A stretch of DNA of 64,000 nt from Bacteroides sp. GM023 (GCF_014750685.1 NZ_JAAXGE010000003.1:248001-312000); one strand, 5' to 3'; counted from the stretch's first letter, positions 33,329 to 42,560 are shown. Translations and numbers: made by a program. The notes: generated by a model from the sequence alone, not told the origin.

Positions 33329-33901
33329 ATGGAATATATATTGATTTTTATTTCGGCAATCTTTGTAAACAACATCGTGTTGTCGCAGTTCCTGGGTATC
33401 TGTCCGTTCCTCGGCGTATCCAAGAAAGTGGAAACTGCGATGGGTATGAGTGCTGCGGTTGCTTTCGTGCTGACCATCGCTACCATCGTTACCTTCCTGA
33501 TTCAGAAGTTTGTCCTCGATGTTTTCGGTTTGGGATACTTGCAGACGATTACTTTCATTCTGGTCATTGCCGGACTGGTGCAGATGGTGGAAATCATCCT
33601 GAAGAAAGTCTCTCCGGCCCTTTATCAGGCATTGGGTGTGTTCCTGCCGCTGATTACGACCAACTGTTGTATTCTTGGTGTGGCTATCCTGGTGATTCAG
33701 AAAGACTTTGATCTGCTGACAGGTGTTGTGTATGCATTCTCTACGGCTTTGGGCTTCGGCCTGGCATTGGTACTCTTTGCCGGACTGCGTGAGCAGATGA
33801 GCCTGGTGAAAGTCCCGAAAGGGATGCAAGGCACTCCGATTGCCCTGATTACCGCCGGTCTGCTTGCCATGGCATTCATGGGATTCTCAGGTGTGGTGTA
33901 A
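33329..33901 (+). CDS. rnfA: Rnf complex subunit A
   Basis: A 190-residue six-helix membrane protein of the RnfA/NqrE family, paired with RnfE in the membrane. FVNNIVLSQFLGICPFLGVSK near the N-terminus and PLITTNCCILGVAIL in the middle are the conserved half-channel blocks, including the Cys that helps hold a membrane iron-sulfur centre between RnfA and RnfE. It ends the rnf operon; a terminator follows at 33927. Confidence 0.95.
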   Translation: MEYILIFISAIFVNNIVLSQFLGICPFLGVSKKVETAMGMSAAVAFVLTIATIVTFLIQKFVLDVFGLGYLQTITFILVIAGLVQMVEIILKKVSPALYQALGVFLPLITTNCCILGVAILVIQKDFDLLTGVVYAFSTALGFGLALVLFAGLREQMSLVKVPKGMQGTPIALITAGLLAMAFMGFSGVV

Positions 33902-33926
33902 GACTTACAGTTGATAATTAAATATG

Positions 33927-33984
33927 GAATTGGAAACTCCGATGTATGGCGACATACAGGCTGCGGGTTTCCAATTCTTTTTTT
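33927..33984 (+). terminator. Terminator of the rnf operon
   Basis: GAATTGGAAAC (33927-33937) pairs with GTTTCCAATTC (33967-33977), with an inner GTATG/CATAC stem, followed by seven T. Confidence 0.85.
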
Positions 33985-34069
33985 GTACCTGAGTGATGTT
34001 TTTTTAATACCCGAATACCATCGAATCGTACCAAAACGGTCTTTTGATAAATAATTTCGTGACAATTTA

Positions 34070-34099
34070 TTGCAAATCCATTTTATTTCCATAAATTTG
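34070..34099 (+). promoter_or_regulatory. Promoter of galE
   Basis: TAAATTTG at 34092-34099 is the -7 box, with TTG at 34070-34072 about 19 bp upstream. The galE ATG is 46 bp further on. Confidence 0.65.
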
Positions 34100-34145
34100 T
34101 AGCTCAAACGACAAAAAGCCGAGAAACTAACCATTTATAAAGAAT

Positions 34146-35180
34146 ATGAAAGAAAGAATTTTAGTAACGGGCGGAACAGGATATATAGGTTCGCACACCG
34201 TAGTAGAACTACAAAACAGTGGATATGAAGTAATCATTATCGATAATTTATCAAACTCAAGTGCTGACGTTGTTGACAATATAGAGAAGGTATCCGGCAT
34301 TCGCCCGGTTTTCGAGAAATTGGATTGTCTCGATTTGGAAGGTCTGGATGCTGTGTTTACTAAATATAAAGGAATTAAGGCAATTATTCACTTTGCAGCG
34401 AGCAAAGCAGTAGGAGAATCAGTAGAGAAACCGTTGCTTTATTATCGCAACAATCTCGTTTCTTTAATCAACCTCCTCGAGTTAATGCCTAAACATGGAG
34501 TGGAAGGTATCGTGTTCTCTTCTTCTTGTACAGTATACGGTCAGCCGGATGAGCTGCCGGTGACAGAAAAGGCCCCGATTAAGAAAGCGGAATCGCCTTA
34601 TGGAAATACCAAACAAATTAATGAAGAGATTATTCGTGATACAGTAGCTTCCGGAGCTCCGATCAATGCTATCATGCTGCGTTATTTCAATCCGATTGGC
34701 GCGCATCCTACCGCATTGCTGGGTGAACTGCCGAATGGTGTTCCTCAAAACCTGATTCCTTATCTCACTCAGACTGCTATGGGTATCCGTGAGAAACTTA
34801 GTGTGTTTGGTGATGATTATGATACGCCTGACGGCTCTTGTATCCGTGACTTTATCAACGTTGTTGACTTGGCTAAAGCACACGTAATCGCTATCCGCCG
34901 TATCTTGGAAAAGACACAGAAAGAAAAAGTAGAAGTATTCAATATCGGTACGGGACGTGGTGTTTCCGTTTTGGAATTAATCAATGGCTTTGAAAAAGCT
35001 ACCGGTGTGAAATTGAATTACCAGATAGTCGGACGCCGTGCAGGTGATATCGAAAAGGTTTGGGCAAACCCTGATTTCGCTAATAATGAGCTGGGTTGGA
35101 AAGCCGTAGAAACTTTGGAAGATACTTTACGTTCTGCATGGAACTGGCAACTGAAACTCCGTGAGAGAGGCATTCAGTAA
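34146..35180 (+). CDS. galE: UDP-glucose 4-epimerase
   Basis: A 344-residue cytoplasmic enzyme of the extended SDR family that interconverts UDP-glucose and UDP-galactose. GGTGYIGSHT (residues 9-18) is the NAD loop, SSSCTVYGQP gives the catalytic Ser region and SPYGNTK the Tyr-Lys pair. RYFNPIGAHP and DGSCIRDFINVVDLAKAH are GalE-specific. It stands alone between the rnf terminator and its own hairpin at 35213. It supplies UDP-galactose for surface glycans and galactose metabolism. Confidence 0.95.
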   Translation: MKERILVTGGTGYIGSHTVVELQNSGYEVIIIDNLSNSSADVVDNIEKVSGIRPVFEKLDCLDLEGLDAVFTKYKGIKAIIHFAASKAVGESVEKPLLYYRNNLVSLINLLELMPKHGVEGIVFSSSCTVYGQPDELPVTEKAPIKKAESPYGNTKQINEEIIRDTVASGAPINAIMLRYFNPIGAHPTALLGELPNGVPQNLIPYLTQTAMGIREKLSVFGDDYDTPDGSCIRDFINVVDLAKAHVIAIRRILEKTQKEKVEVFNIGTGRGVSVLELINGFEKATGVKLNYQIVGRRAGDIEKVWANPDFANNELGWKAVETLEDTLRSAWNWQLKLRERGIQ

Positions 35181-35212
35181 AAGAGATAAATGTTTTAAAT
35201 AACATAAAAGTT

Positions 35213-35240
35213 TAAACAAACCGTGCATGCGGTTTGTTTA
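35213..35240 (+). terminator. Hairpin after galE
   Basis: An 11-bp perfect stem, TAAACAAACCG/CGGTTTGTTTA, has a TGCATG loop. There is no clear T-tract, so termination may be incomplete. Confidence 0.6.
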
Positions 35241-35369
35241 ATAGATGCTAATCAACCTGAAGCTATTTATGAGTATGTGAATATACGTAAGTAGTACTTA
35301 TGCCTCTCCGGTATAGACAGGTAGATTGCATAGTAGTTTTGTCGTGTTTTATTTTGTGTTTGTGTTGTG
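35241..35369. other. Gap between two hairpins, no gene seen
   Basis: No coding sequence is visible between the galE hairpin and the terminator at 35370. It contains a TAGTTTTG (35334-35341) that fits a -7 box without a convincing -33; a very short RNA of about 55 nt could start there. Confidence 0.35.
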
Positions 35370-35405
35370 ACGGTACTACGACGTGAGTCGTGGTACCGTT
35401 TTTTA
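35370..35405 (+). terminator. Strong terminator upstream of higBA
   Basis: ACGGTACTACGAC (35370-35382) pairs with GTCGTGGTACCGT (35387-35399) through a GTGA loop, with one G-U, followed by a run of T. Confidence 0.85.
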
Positions 35406-35463
35406 ATTATATATCGTTTATCTCAGGTTATTGATCATTTTGTTTTGAAAAAGAATAGAATGT

Positions 35464-35494
35464 TTTGTATTTCAAAATTAAATAGCTACATTTG
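35464..35494 (+). promoter_or_regulatory. Promoter of the higBA operon
   Basis: TTTG at 35464-35467, 19 bp of spacer and TACATTTG at 35487-35494 give a near-perfect Bacteroides promoter. The toxin ATG at 35510 lies only about 8 nt after the expected transcription start. Confidence 0.85.
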
Positions 35495-35509
35495 CATAAA
35501 CAAAAGCGC

Positions 35510-35803
35510 ATGAGAATAATAGCCAAAAGTCAAATAGTAAATTACTATACAGATAATCCGAACGCTGAAATAGCCCTTGAGGATTGGTATCAGAAAACAA
35601 AGAAGGCGGAATGGACATGTTTTGCTGATATGAAAAAAACATTCAATAGTGTTGATAATGTAGGCAATCAGCATTATGTATTCAATATCAGAGGTAACAA
35701 TTATCGGTTAGTGGTTGTTATTAAGTTTACTATAAAAACAGTATTGATTCGCTTTATTGGCACTCATGCTGATTATGATAAGTTAGATGTTAAAAATGTA
35801 TAG
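35510..35803 (+). CDS. higB: HigB-family mRNA interferase toxin
   Basis: A 97-residue RelE/ParE-superfamily toxin of the HigB type. MRIIAKSQIVNYYT begins the protein, LEDWYQKTKKAEW is a conserved helix, and HYVFNIRGNNYRLVVVIKF and RFIGTHADYDKLD form the beta-sheet bearing the active-site region. Such toxins cleave mRNA at the ribosome. The start at 35510 is chosen because an earlier in-frame ATG at 35492 lies within the -7 box. The antitoxin gene starts 2 bp after its stop; toxin-first order is typical of higBA. Confidence 0.85.
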   Translation: MRIIAKSQIVNYYTDNPNAEIALEDWYQKTKKAEWTCFADMKKTFNSVDNVGNQHYVFNIRGNNYRLVVVIKFTIKTVLIRFIGTHADYDKLDVKNV

Positions 35804-35805
35804 TT

Positions 35806-36171
35806 ATGGCAAAGATTCAAAATGAAGCAGCTTATAAGGTTGCGATGGAAAGAATAGAAGAACTTCTTCCATTGGTGAATGACAATACTCCTTTGACAGA
35901 TAGAAATCTTATAGAATTGGATTTATTGTCAGACCTTGTAGAGGAGTATGAAGATGAGCACTATCCTATTAAGGCACCATCCTTGGTGGATGTCATGAAA
36001 TTGCGAATGTACGAGATGGGAATAAACCAAGCTAAGTTATCAGAACTACTTGGAGTAAGCCCCTCTCGCATTAGTGACTACCTCACAGGAAGATGTGAGC
36101 CGACATTGAAAGTAGCTCGCGAAATGAGCCGAAAACTGAATATTGATGCTGATATAGTATTGGGAGTATAA
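35806..36171 (+). CDS. higA: HigA-family antitoxin (HTH)
   Basis: A 121-residue antitoxin and presumed autorepressor. The N-terminal 60 residues are acidic and helical (LLSDLVEEYEDEHYP) and probably wrap the toxin. An XRE-type helix-turn-helix follows: MGINQAKLSELLGVSPSRIS with LTGRCEPTLKVAREMS. The stop codon abuts the stop of the convergent ispE gene with no base between and no terminator visible, so read-through into antisense ispE is possible. Confidence 0.88.
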   Translation: MAKIQNEAAYKVAMERIEELLPLVNDNTPLTDRNLIELDLLSDLVEEYEDEHYPIKAPSLVDVMKLRMYEMGINQAKLSELLGVSPSRISDYLTGRCEPTLKVAREMSRKLNIDADIVLGV

Positions 36172-37011
36172 TTATAACTTTCCTTTAAAACAGAAAGTAT
36201 TGGGCTCCCAGGTGATTTCCGGCAACGTGGCATTCGGTGCGAACAGTCCGAAGACGGAAGAGCCGGAACCGCTCATGGATGCGTAGATTGCTCCCTGATT
36301 ATAGAGTTCTTGTTTGATTTCTCCGATGACGGGGTGTTGCGGGAATACGCTTGCTTCGAAGTCGTTGATTAATGCCTCTTTCCATTCGTGAACCGGACGC
36401 TTAATTACTTCTTTAACCGGGTATTCGGGGTGGTGAGGGCGGATATTAGAAAAGGCTTCCCGGGTGGAAATAAAGACATCGGGTTTGACAATCATTATTT
36501 GGTAACCGCTTAATGAAAGTTCGATTGGCGAGAAGATATTGCCGATTCCTTCGGCAAAAATCGGTTTGTTCTTAATGAAGAAGGCGCAGTCCGCTCCTAA
36601 GGTGGCGGCGTATATTTCCAGTTGTTCTTCGGATAAGTTCAGGCGGAAATGTCCGTTGAGCAGTTTCAGCATAAAGGCGGCATCTGAGGAGCCGCCACCC
36701 AATCCGGCTCCTGAAGGGATATGCTTATATAGATGAATCTCGACAGGAGGAAGGTGAAATTCCTTGTCCAGCAGTGAATAGGCTTTTGCGACCAGGTTGT
36801 CTTCCGGGTTGCCGGCTATCTCCATTCCATACTGGTGGAGGGTAATTTTCTTTTCTGCTTCGGGGAGGCTTGCTTCGGTGAGAGTACGGATTTCGAGAGC
36901 ATCCTCAAGGGCTACCGGATAGAAAACTGTTTCCAAGTTGTGATAACCGTCCGGGCGTTTCTCCGTGATAGAGAGTCCCAGGTTTATTTTGATATTCGGG
37001 AAAGCGATCAT
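36172..37011 (-). CDS. ispE: 4-diphosphocytidyl-2-C-methyl-D-erythritol kinase
   Basis: A 279-residue GHMP-family kinase of the MEP isoprenoid pathway. It phosphorylates CDP-methylerythritol with [25 protein letters not shown] starts the protein in the usual way, [18 protein letters not shown] (about residues 91-108) is the GHMP ATP-binding loop, and [13 protein letters not shown] is the third motif. It is transcribed alone from a TAACTTTG -7 box at 37095-37102. Confidence 0.95.
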   Translation of the reverse strand: MIAFPNIKINLGLSITEKRPDGYHNLETVFYPVALEDALEIRTLTEASLPEAEKKITLHQYGMEIAGNPEDNLVAKAYSLLDKEFHLPPVEIHLYKHIPSGAGLGGGSSDAAFMLKLLNGHFRLNLSEEQLEIYAATLGADCAFFIKNKPIFAEGIGNIFSPIELSLSGYQIMIVKPDVFISTREAFSNIRPHHPEYPVKEVIKRPVHEWKEALINDFEASVFPQHPVIGEIKQELYNQGAIYASMSGSGSSVFGLFAPNATLPEITWEPNTFCFKGKL

Positions 37012-37094
37012 ATTTACTGTTTTACGATTTACAATTTACTGTTTACAGTGCTCCACATTACAATTAATCATAGTTGGATAATGTGAATCGGGAG

Positions 37095-37102
37095 CAAAGT
37101 TA
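37095..37102 (-). promoter_or_regulatory. -7 box of ispE
   Basis: CAAAGTTA on + reads TAACTTTG on the minus strand, matching the Bacteroides -7 element 84 bp upstream of ispE. No good -33 is seen. Confidence 0.5.
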
Positions 37103-37146
37103 CTAAAATCTTCATTTTTCCTTATCCATTCTTCGTGATTATATTC

Positions 37147-37154
37147 TATCTTTG
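37147..37154 (+). promoter_or_regulatory. -7 box of dnaB
   Basis: TATCTTTG matches TAnnTTTG about 88 bp before the dnaB ATG; the -33 is weak. Confidence 0.55.
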
Positions 37155-37241
37155 TCGTCCCGACTGGAAGAACTCTGTTATAAAGGAGTCTGTCCGGTCG
37201 TAAAATAGTAAATAGTAAATTGAAAAATAGTAAATATCTTC

Positions 37242-38810
37242 ATGGCCGAACAGAGAAAAAATACCCGTAATACAAAGTCTACTAAAGTGCAACCGGTAAA
37301 TGACTATGGTCGTATCCAGCCACAGGCACCCGAGTTGGAAGAAGCTGTGTTGGGAGCTTTAATGATTGAGAAGGATGCTTATTCACTGGTGAGTGAAATA
37401 CTTCGTCCCGATTCTTTTTATGAACGCCGGCATCAGTTGATTTATACTGCTATTACCGATCTTGCCGTGAATCAGAAACCGGTGGATATTCTGACTGTGA
37501 AGGAGCAACTTAGCAAACGGGGAGATTTGGAAGAGGTCGGAGGACCGTTCTATATTACTCAGTTGAGTAGTAAGGTTGCTTCTTCGGCACATATTGAATA
37601 CCATGCGCGCATCATTGCGCAGAAGGCGTTGGCACGTGAGTTGATTACATTTACAAGTAACATTCAGAGTAAGGCTTTTGACGAAACACTGGATGTGGAC
37701 GACTTGATGCAGGAAGCGGAAGGCAAGCTTTTCGAGATTTCGCAGCAGAATATGAAGAAGGATTATACGCAGATCAATCCGGTGATTGACGAAGCTTATA
37801 AGCTGATTCAGAAAGCTGCGGCACGAACCGACGGTTTGAGTGGTCTTGAGAGTGGCTTTACGAAACTGGACAAGATGACTGCCGGTTGGCAAAATTCCGA
37901 CCTTATTGTTATCGCTGCCCGTCCTGCCATGGGTAAGACTGCTTTCGTACTTTCTATGGCGAAGAATATTGCTGTCGATTATCGTAATCCGGTGGCGTTG
38001 TTCTCTCTTGAAATGAGTAACGTTCAGTTGGTGAACCGTTTGATTACGAATGTCTGCGAGATTCCGAGTGATAAGATTAAGAGTGGACAGTTGGCAAACT
38101 ATGAATGGCAGCAGTTGGACTATAAGTTGAAGGATTTGCTGGATGCGCCGCTCTATGTGGATGATACTCCGTCCTTGTCGGTTTTTGAACTTCGTACGAA
38201 AGCGCGCCGTCTGGTACGCGAGCATGGGGTGAGAATCATTATTATTGACTACCTTCAGTTGATGAATGCAAGCGGTATGGCGTTCGGTAGCCGTCAGGAA
38301 GAGGTAAGTACCATTTCACGTTCACTGAAGGGACTGGCGAAGGAATTGAGTATTCCGATTATCGCACTGTCACAGTTGAATCGTGGTGTGGAAAGCCGTG
38401 AAGGTATCGACGGTAAGCGTCCGCAGTTGAGTGACCTCCGTGAATCGGGAGCCATCGAGCAGGATGCCGATATGGTGTGCTTTATTCACCGTCCGGAATA
38501 TTACAAGATATTCCAGGATGACAGGGGAAATGACTTGCGCGGTATGGCGGAGATTGTGATAGCCAAGCACCGTAATGGTGCGGTAGGCGAGGTGCTGCTT
38601 CGATTCAAGGGTGAGTTTACCCGGTTCTCGAATCCGGAAGACGACATGGTTATCCCGATGCCGGGCGAGCCTGCCGGTGCTATGCTGGGTTCTAAAATGA
38701 ATACAGGAGGAGCGGGTTCCGTTCCACCGCCGCCGGCACCTGACTTTGCTCCGCAGGCGGAGAATCCGTTTGCCGCACCGATAGGAGGGGATGGGCCATT
38801 GCCATTTTAG
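37242..38810 (+). CDS. dnaB: Replicative DNA helicase DnaB
   Basis: A 522-residue hexameric helicase that unwinds DNA at the replication fork. The N-terminal domain carries PQAPELEEAVLGALMIEKDA. The RecA-like domain has Walker A ARPAMGKTAFVLSMA (about residues 226-240), VALFSLEMSN, and Walker B IIIDYLQLM, followed by LSQLNRGVESR and SDLRESGAIEQDAD. The C-terminal 40 residues are a Gly/Pro-rich tail common in Bacteroidetes DnaB. It is divergent from ispE and about 190 bp ahead of pheT, which has its own promoter. Confidence 0.96.
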   Translation: MAEQRKNTRNTKSTKVQPVNDYGRIQPQAPELEEAVLGALMIEKDAYSLVSEILRPDSFYERRHQLIYTAITDLAVNQKPVDILTVKEQLSKRGDLEEVGGPFYITQLSSKVASSAHIEYHARIIAQKALARELITFTSNIQSKAFDETLDVDDLMQEAEGKLFEISQQNMKKDYTQINPVIDEAYKLIQKAAARTDGLSGLESGFTKLDKMTAGWQNSDLIVIAARPAMGKTAFVLSMAKNIAVDYRNPVALFSLEMSNVQLVNRLITNVCEIPSDKIKSGQLANYEWQQLDYKLKDLLDAPLYVDDTPSLSVFELRTKARRLVREHGVRIIIIDYLQLMNASGMAFGSRQEEVSTISRSLKGLAKELSIPIIALSQLNRGVESREGIDGKRPQLSDLRESGAIEQDADMVCFIHRPEYYKIFQDDRGNDLRGMAEIVIAKHRNGAVGEVLLRFKGEFTRFSNPEDDMVIPMPGEPAGAMLGSKMNTGGAGSVPPPPAPDFAPQAENPFAAPIGGDGPLPF

Positions 38811-38930
38811 TTGAGAATTGAGAGTTGAGAGTTGAGAATGGGCTGCGCAATGTTTTCTCAGATTGTTTGTTGTTCTGCCTAGTAATTTTTCACTTTGGTC
38901 TTTGAACTTTCAATTTTCTTTTGAATCCTT

Positions 38931-38961
38931 TTCGGTCAACCGAAAAATCTTATTAACTTTG
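38931..38961 (+). promoter_or_regulatory. Promoter of pheT
   Basis: TAACTTTG at 38954-38961 with TTCG at 38931-38934, 19 bp apart; the pheT ATG follows 35 bp later. Confidence 0.65.
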
Positions 38962-38996
38962 CAAATCTTTTTGAGAAACAATAAAAAAATAATGAT

Positions 38997-41459
38997 ATGA
39001 ATATCTCTTACAACTGGCTGAAAGAGTATGTCAACTTCGATTTGACGCCCGAAGAAACGGCGGCTGCGTTGACTTCTATCGGCTTGGAAACAGGTGGTGT
39101 GGAAGAAGTGCAAACCATTAAAGGTGGTTTGGAAGGTCTTGTGATCGGCGAAGTGCTGACTTGCGTGGAACACCCGAATTCCGACCATTTGCATATTACT
39201 ACTGTCAATCTGGGAGAAGGCGATCCGGTGCAGATCGTTTGTGGTGCTCCGAATGTGGCTGCCGGACAAAAAGTGGTGGTAGCTACTTTGGGAACAAAAC
39301 TCTATGACGGTGACGAATGTTTTACCATCAAGAAATCAAAAATCCGTGGGGTGGAATCTACCGGTATGATTTGTGCTGAGGACGAAATTGGTCTTGGTAC
39401 GGATCATGCGGGCATCATCGTATTGCCGGAAACTGCTGTTCCGGGTACGCTCGCCAAGGATTATTATAATATCAAGAGCGACTATGTGCTTGAAGTGGAC
39501 ATCACGCCCAACCGCGCGGATGCCTGTTCACACTATGGAGTAGCCCGTGACTTGTATGCCTATCTGATTCAGAACGGCAAGCAGGCCACTTTGCAACGCC
39601 CGTCGGTGGATGACTTCAAAGTGGAAAACCATGACTTGAATATTGAAGTGAAGGTTGAAAACAGCGAGGCTTGTCCGCATTATGCCGGAGTTACCGTGAA
39701 AGGGGTGACGGTGAAGGAAAGCCCGGAATGGTTGCAGAACAAACTGCGACTGATAGGTGTGCGTCCTATTAATAATGTAGTGGATATTACCAATTATATC
39801 GTTCATGCTTTCGGTCAGCCTTTGCACTGCTTCGATGCTGCCAAGATAAAAGGCAATGAGGTGATTGTAAAGACAATGCCCGAAGGAACTCCGTTTGTCA
39901 CATTGGATGAAGTGGAACGTAAATTGAACGAACGCGACCTGATGATCTGCAATAAGGAGGAAGGCATGTGTATTGCCGGTGTATTCGGTGGACTGGATTC
40001 CGGTTCTACGGAGGCTACGACGGATGTATTCATCGAAAGTGCTTACTTCCATCCTACATGGGTGCGTAAGACGGCACGCCGTCACGGTCTGAATACGGAT
40101 GCTTCTTTCCGTTTCGAGCGTGGTATCGACCCGAACAGCGTGATTTATTGCCTGAAACTGGCTGCCATGATGGTGAAAGAACTGGCTGGCGGTACGATTT
40201 CTTCTGATATTAAGGATGTATATACTACTCCTGCGCAGGATTTCATCGTAGACCTGGCTTATGACAAAGTCAATTCACTGATAGGCAAGGTGATTCCGGT
40301 AGAGACCATCAAGAGTATTGTAACCAGCTTGGAAATGAAAATCACCAATGAAACGGCTGAAGGTCTGACATTGGCTGTTCCGCCTTACCGGGTGGATGTG
40401 CAGCGCGACTGTGACGTGATTGAGGATATTCTCCGTATCTACGGATATAATAATGTGGAGATTCCGTCTACACTGAAGTCGAGCCTGACTACGAAGGGTG
40501 AGCATGACAAATCAAATAAATTGCAGAATCTGATTGCCGAACAGTTGGTTGGCTGCGGATTCAATGAAATATTGAATAACTCGTTGACCCGTGCCGCTTA
40601 CTATGATGGGTTGGAGACGTATCCGTCCAATCATCTGGTGATGTTGTTGAACCCGTTGAGCGCGGATTTGAATGCTATGCGCCAGACTTTGTTGTTCGGC
40701 GGACTGGAAAGTATCGCTCATAACGCGAACCGCAAGAATGCCGACCTGAAATTCTTCGAATTCGGTAATTGCTATTATTTCGACGGAGACAAGAAGAACC
40801 CGGAAAAGGTATTGGCTCCTTACACAGAAGATTATCACCTGGGCTTATGGGTGACCGGCAAGAAGGTTTCCAACTCATGGGCACACGCTGACGAAGATAG
40901 TTCTGTATATGAGCTGAAGGCTTATGTGGAGAATATCCTGAAACGTCTGGGACTGGACCTGCATAATTTGGTTGTAGGTAACCTGACCGATGATGTTTTT
41001 GCTGCTGCGCTTTCTGTGAATACGAAGGGTGGCAAGCGTCTTGCGTCTTTCGGTGTAGTGACTAAGAAATTGCTGAAAGCATTCGATATTGATAATGAAG
41101 TGTATTTCGCCGACCTGAACTGGAAAGAACTGATGAAGGCTATCCGTTCCGTGAAGATCAGCTACAAGGAAATTTCCAAGTTCCCGGCTGTGAAGCGTGA
41201 CTTGGCTTTGTTGCTTGACAAGAACATACAATTTGCCGAAATCGAAAAGATCGCTTACGATACGGAGAAGAAATTGCTGAAAGAAGTGGAACTCTTCGAC
41301 GTGTACGAGGGTAAGAATCTTGAAGCGGGCAAGAAGTCGTATGCTGTCAGCTTCCTGCTTCAGGACGAGAACCAGACATTGAATGACAAGATGATTGACA
41401 AGATTATGTCGAAACTGGTGAAGAACCTGGAAGATAAGCTGGGTGCGAAACTTAGATAG
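38997..41459 (+). CDS. pheT: Phenylalanine-tRNA ligase beta subunit
   Basis: An 820-residue beta subunit of PheRS, which works with PheS (encoded elsewhere) to charge tRNA-Phe. The domains are in the expected order: N-terminal MNISYNWLKEYVNFD, a tRNA-binding OB domain with HPNSDHLHI, B3/4 editing region, B5 domain with a DVQRDCDVIEDILRIYGYN segment, and C-terminal ferredoxin-fold anticodon-binding domain with KFPAVKRDLALLLD. Length is normal. It is 40 bp upstream of yebC and may be co-transcribed with it. Confidence 0.96.
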   Translation: MNISYNWLKEYVNFDLTPEETAAALTSIGLETGGVEEVQTIKGGLEGLVIGEVLTCVEHPNSDHLHITTVNLGEGDPVQIVCGAPNVAAGQKVVVATLGTKLYDGDECFTIKKSKIRGVESTGMICAEDEIGLGTDHAGIIVLPETAVPGTLAKDYYNIKSDYVLEVDITPNRADACSHYGVARDLYAYLIQNGKQATLQRPSVDDFKVENHDLNIEVKVENSEACPHYAGVTVKGVTVKESPEWLQNKLRLIGVRPINNVVDITNYIVHAFGQPLHCFDAAKIKGNEVIVKTMPEGTPFVTLDEVERKLNERDLMICNKEEGMCIAGVFGGLDSGSTEATTDVFIESAYFHPTWVRKTARRHGLNTDASFRFERGIDPNSVIYCLKLAAMMVKELAGGTISSDIKDVYTTPAQDFIVDLAYDKVNSLIGKVIPVETIKSIVTSLEMKITNETAEGLTLAVPPYRVDVQRDCDVIEDILRIYGYNNVEIPSTLKSSLTTKGEHDKSNKLQNLIAEQLVGCGFNEILNNSLTRAAYYDGLETYPSNHLVMLLNPLSADLNAMRQTLLFGGLESIAHNANRKNADLKFFEFGNCYYFDGDKKNPEKVLAPYTEDYHLGLWVTGKKVSNSWAHADEDSSVYELKAYVENILKRLGLDLHNLVVGNLTDDVFAAALSVNTKGGKRLASFGVVTKKLLKAFDIDNEVYFADLNWKELMKAIRSVKISYKEISKFPAVKRDLALLLDKNIQFAEIEKIAYDTEKKLLKEVELFDVYEGKNLEAGKKSYAVSFLLQDENQTLNDKMIDKIMSKLVKNLEDKLGAKLR

Positions 41460-41499
41460 TCAGATAAACTAAAAATTTCAATCTAAAATATACAAACCA

Positions 41500-42240
41500 A
41501 TGGGAAGAGCATTTGAATATAGAAAGGCCACCAAGCTGAAAAGATGGGGTCACATGGCTAAAACATTTACAAGACTGGGTAAGCAAATCGCTATCGCTGT
41601 GAAGGCGGGCGGTCCGGAGCCTGAGAATAACCCGACACTGCGTTCGGTGATCGCTACTTGTAAGCGTGAGAATATGCCGAAGGATAATATCGAACGTGCT
41701 ATCAAGAACGCGATGGGTAAAGACCAGAGCGACTACAAGAGCATGACTTACGAAGGATACGGCCCGCATGGAATTGCTGTCTTTGTGGACACATTGACAG
41801 ACAATACTACCCGTACGGTGGCTGACGTTCGTTCGGTATTCAACAAATTCGGCGGTAACCTGGGTACAATGGGTTCCCTGGCATTCCTTTTCGACCACAA
41901 ATGTATGTTCACTTTCAAGAAGAAAGACGGACTGGATATGGAAGAACTGATTCTCGACCTGATCGACTATGATGTGGAAGATGAATACGAAGAGGATGAC
42001 GAAGAAGGAACAATCACTATCTACGGTGATCCCAAAAGTTATGCCGCTATTCAGAAGCACTTGGAAGAATGTGGTTTCGAAGATGTCGGTGGAGACTTCA
42101 CTTACATCCCGAACGACTTGAAAGAGGTGACTTCCGAACAGCGTGAAACTCTGGATAAGATGATCGAACGTCTGGAAGAATTTGACGACGTGCAGACTGT
42201 TTATACCAATATGCAACCCGAAGAAGGCGAAGAAGAATAA
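41500..42240 (+). CDS. yebC: YebC/PmpR family protein
   Basis: A 246-residue member of the YebC family (YeeN/PmpR/TACO1-like), whose members have been linked both to transcription control and to relief of ribosome stalling. MGRAFEYRKATKLKRWGHMAK, FTRLGKQIAIAVKAGGPEPENN and NMPKDNIERAIKNAMGK are standard family blocks. The middle region is very acidic (DDEEGTITIYGDPKSY). The next gene begins 6 bp after the stop. Confidence 0.93.
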   Translation: MGRAFEYRKATKLKRWGHMAKTFTRLGKQIAIAVKAGGPEPENNPTLRSVIATCKRENMPKDNIERAIKNAMGKDQSDYKSMTYEGYGPHGIAVFVDTLTDNTTRTVADVRSVFNKFGGNLGTMGSLAFLFDHKCMFTFKKKDGLDMEELILDLIDYDVEDEYEEDDEEGTITIYGDPKSYAAIQKHLEECGFEDVGGDFTYIPNDLKEVTSEQRETLDKMIERLEEFDDVQTVYTNMQPEEGEEE

Positions 42241-42246
42241 ACGGTC

Positions 42247-42492
42247 ATGGAGTATGTGTATAGGACAAAAGGTACTTGCAGCACGAACATCGAACTGAAT
42301 GTGGAAGATGGAGTGGTGAAGGAAGTGGCCTTTTGGGGTGGATGTAACGGTAATCTGCAAGGGCTTTCACGCTTGGTAAAAGGGATGAAAGTGGAAGAGG
42401 TGATAACCAGGCTCGAAGGAGTGCGTTGCAGTGGCAGACCGACATCTTGTCCCGACCAGTTATGTCGTGCATTGCACGAGATGGGATATTAA
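42247..42492 (+). CDS. TSCPD domain protein (TIGR03905 type)
   Basis: An 81-residue protein in which the cysteine pattern GTCSTNIEL, WGGCNGNLQGL and RCSGRPTSCPDQLCRAL matches the TSCPD domain, named for its Thr-Ser-Cys-Pro-Asp motif. The domain also ends class II ribonucleotide reductases; the free-standing version is uncharacterised and may bind metal. It is 6 bp after yebC and is followed by a terminator at 42527. Confidence 0.88.
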   Translation: MEYVYRTKGTCSTNIELNVEDGVVKEVAFWGGCNGNLQGLSRLVKGMKVEEVITRLEGVRCSGRPTSCPDQLCRALHEMGY

Positions 42493-42526
42493 TAGTAGAC
42501 ATTTCCCTTTTTTATAGTTATATCGG

Positions 42527-42560
42527 AAGGGAGTGGCAAAAAACTCCCTTTTGATTTTTA
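42527..42560 (+). terminator. Terminator after the TSCPD gene
   Basis: AAGGGAGT (42527-42534) pairs with ACTCCCTT (42543-42550) and is followed by a T-rich tail. Confidence 0.75.

Noticed and set aside
41452..42360. A 302-codon minus-strand reading frame
   Set aside because: Antisense to yebC and the TSCPD gene; Phe/His-rich and without recognisable domain.
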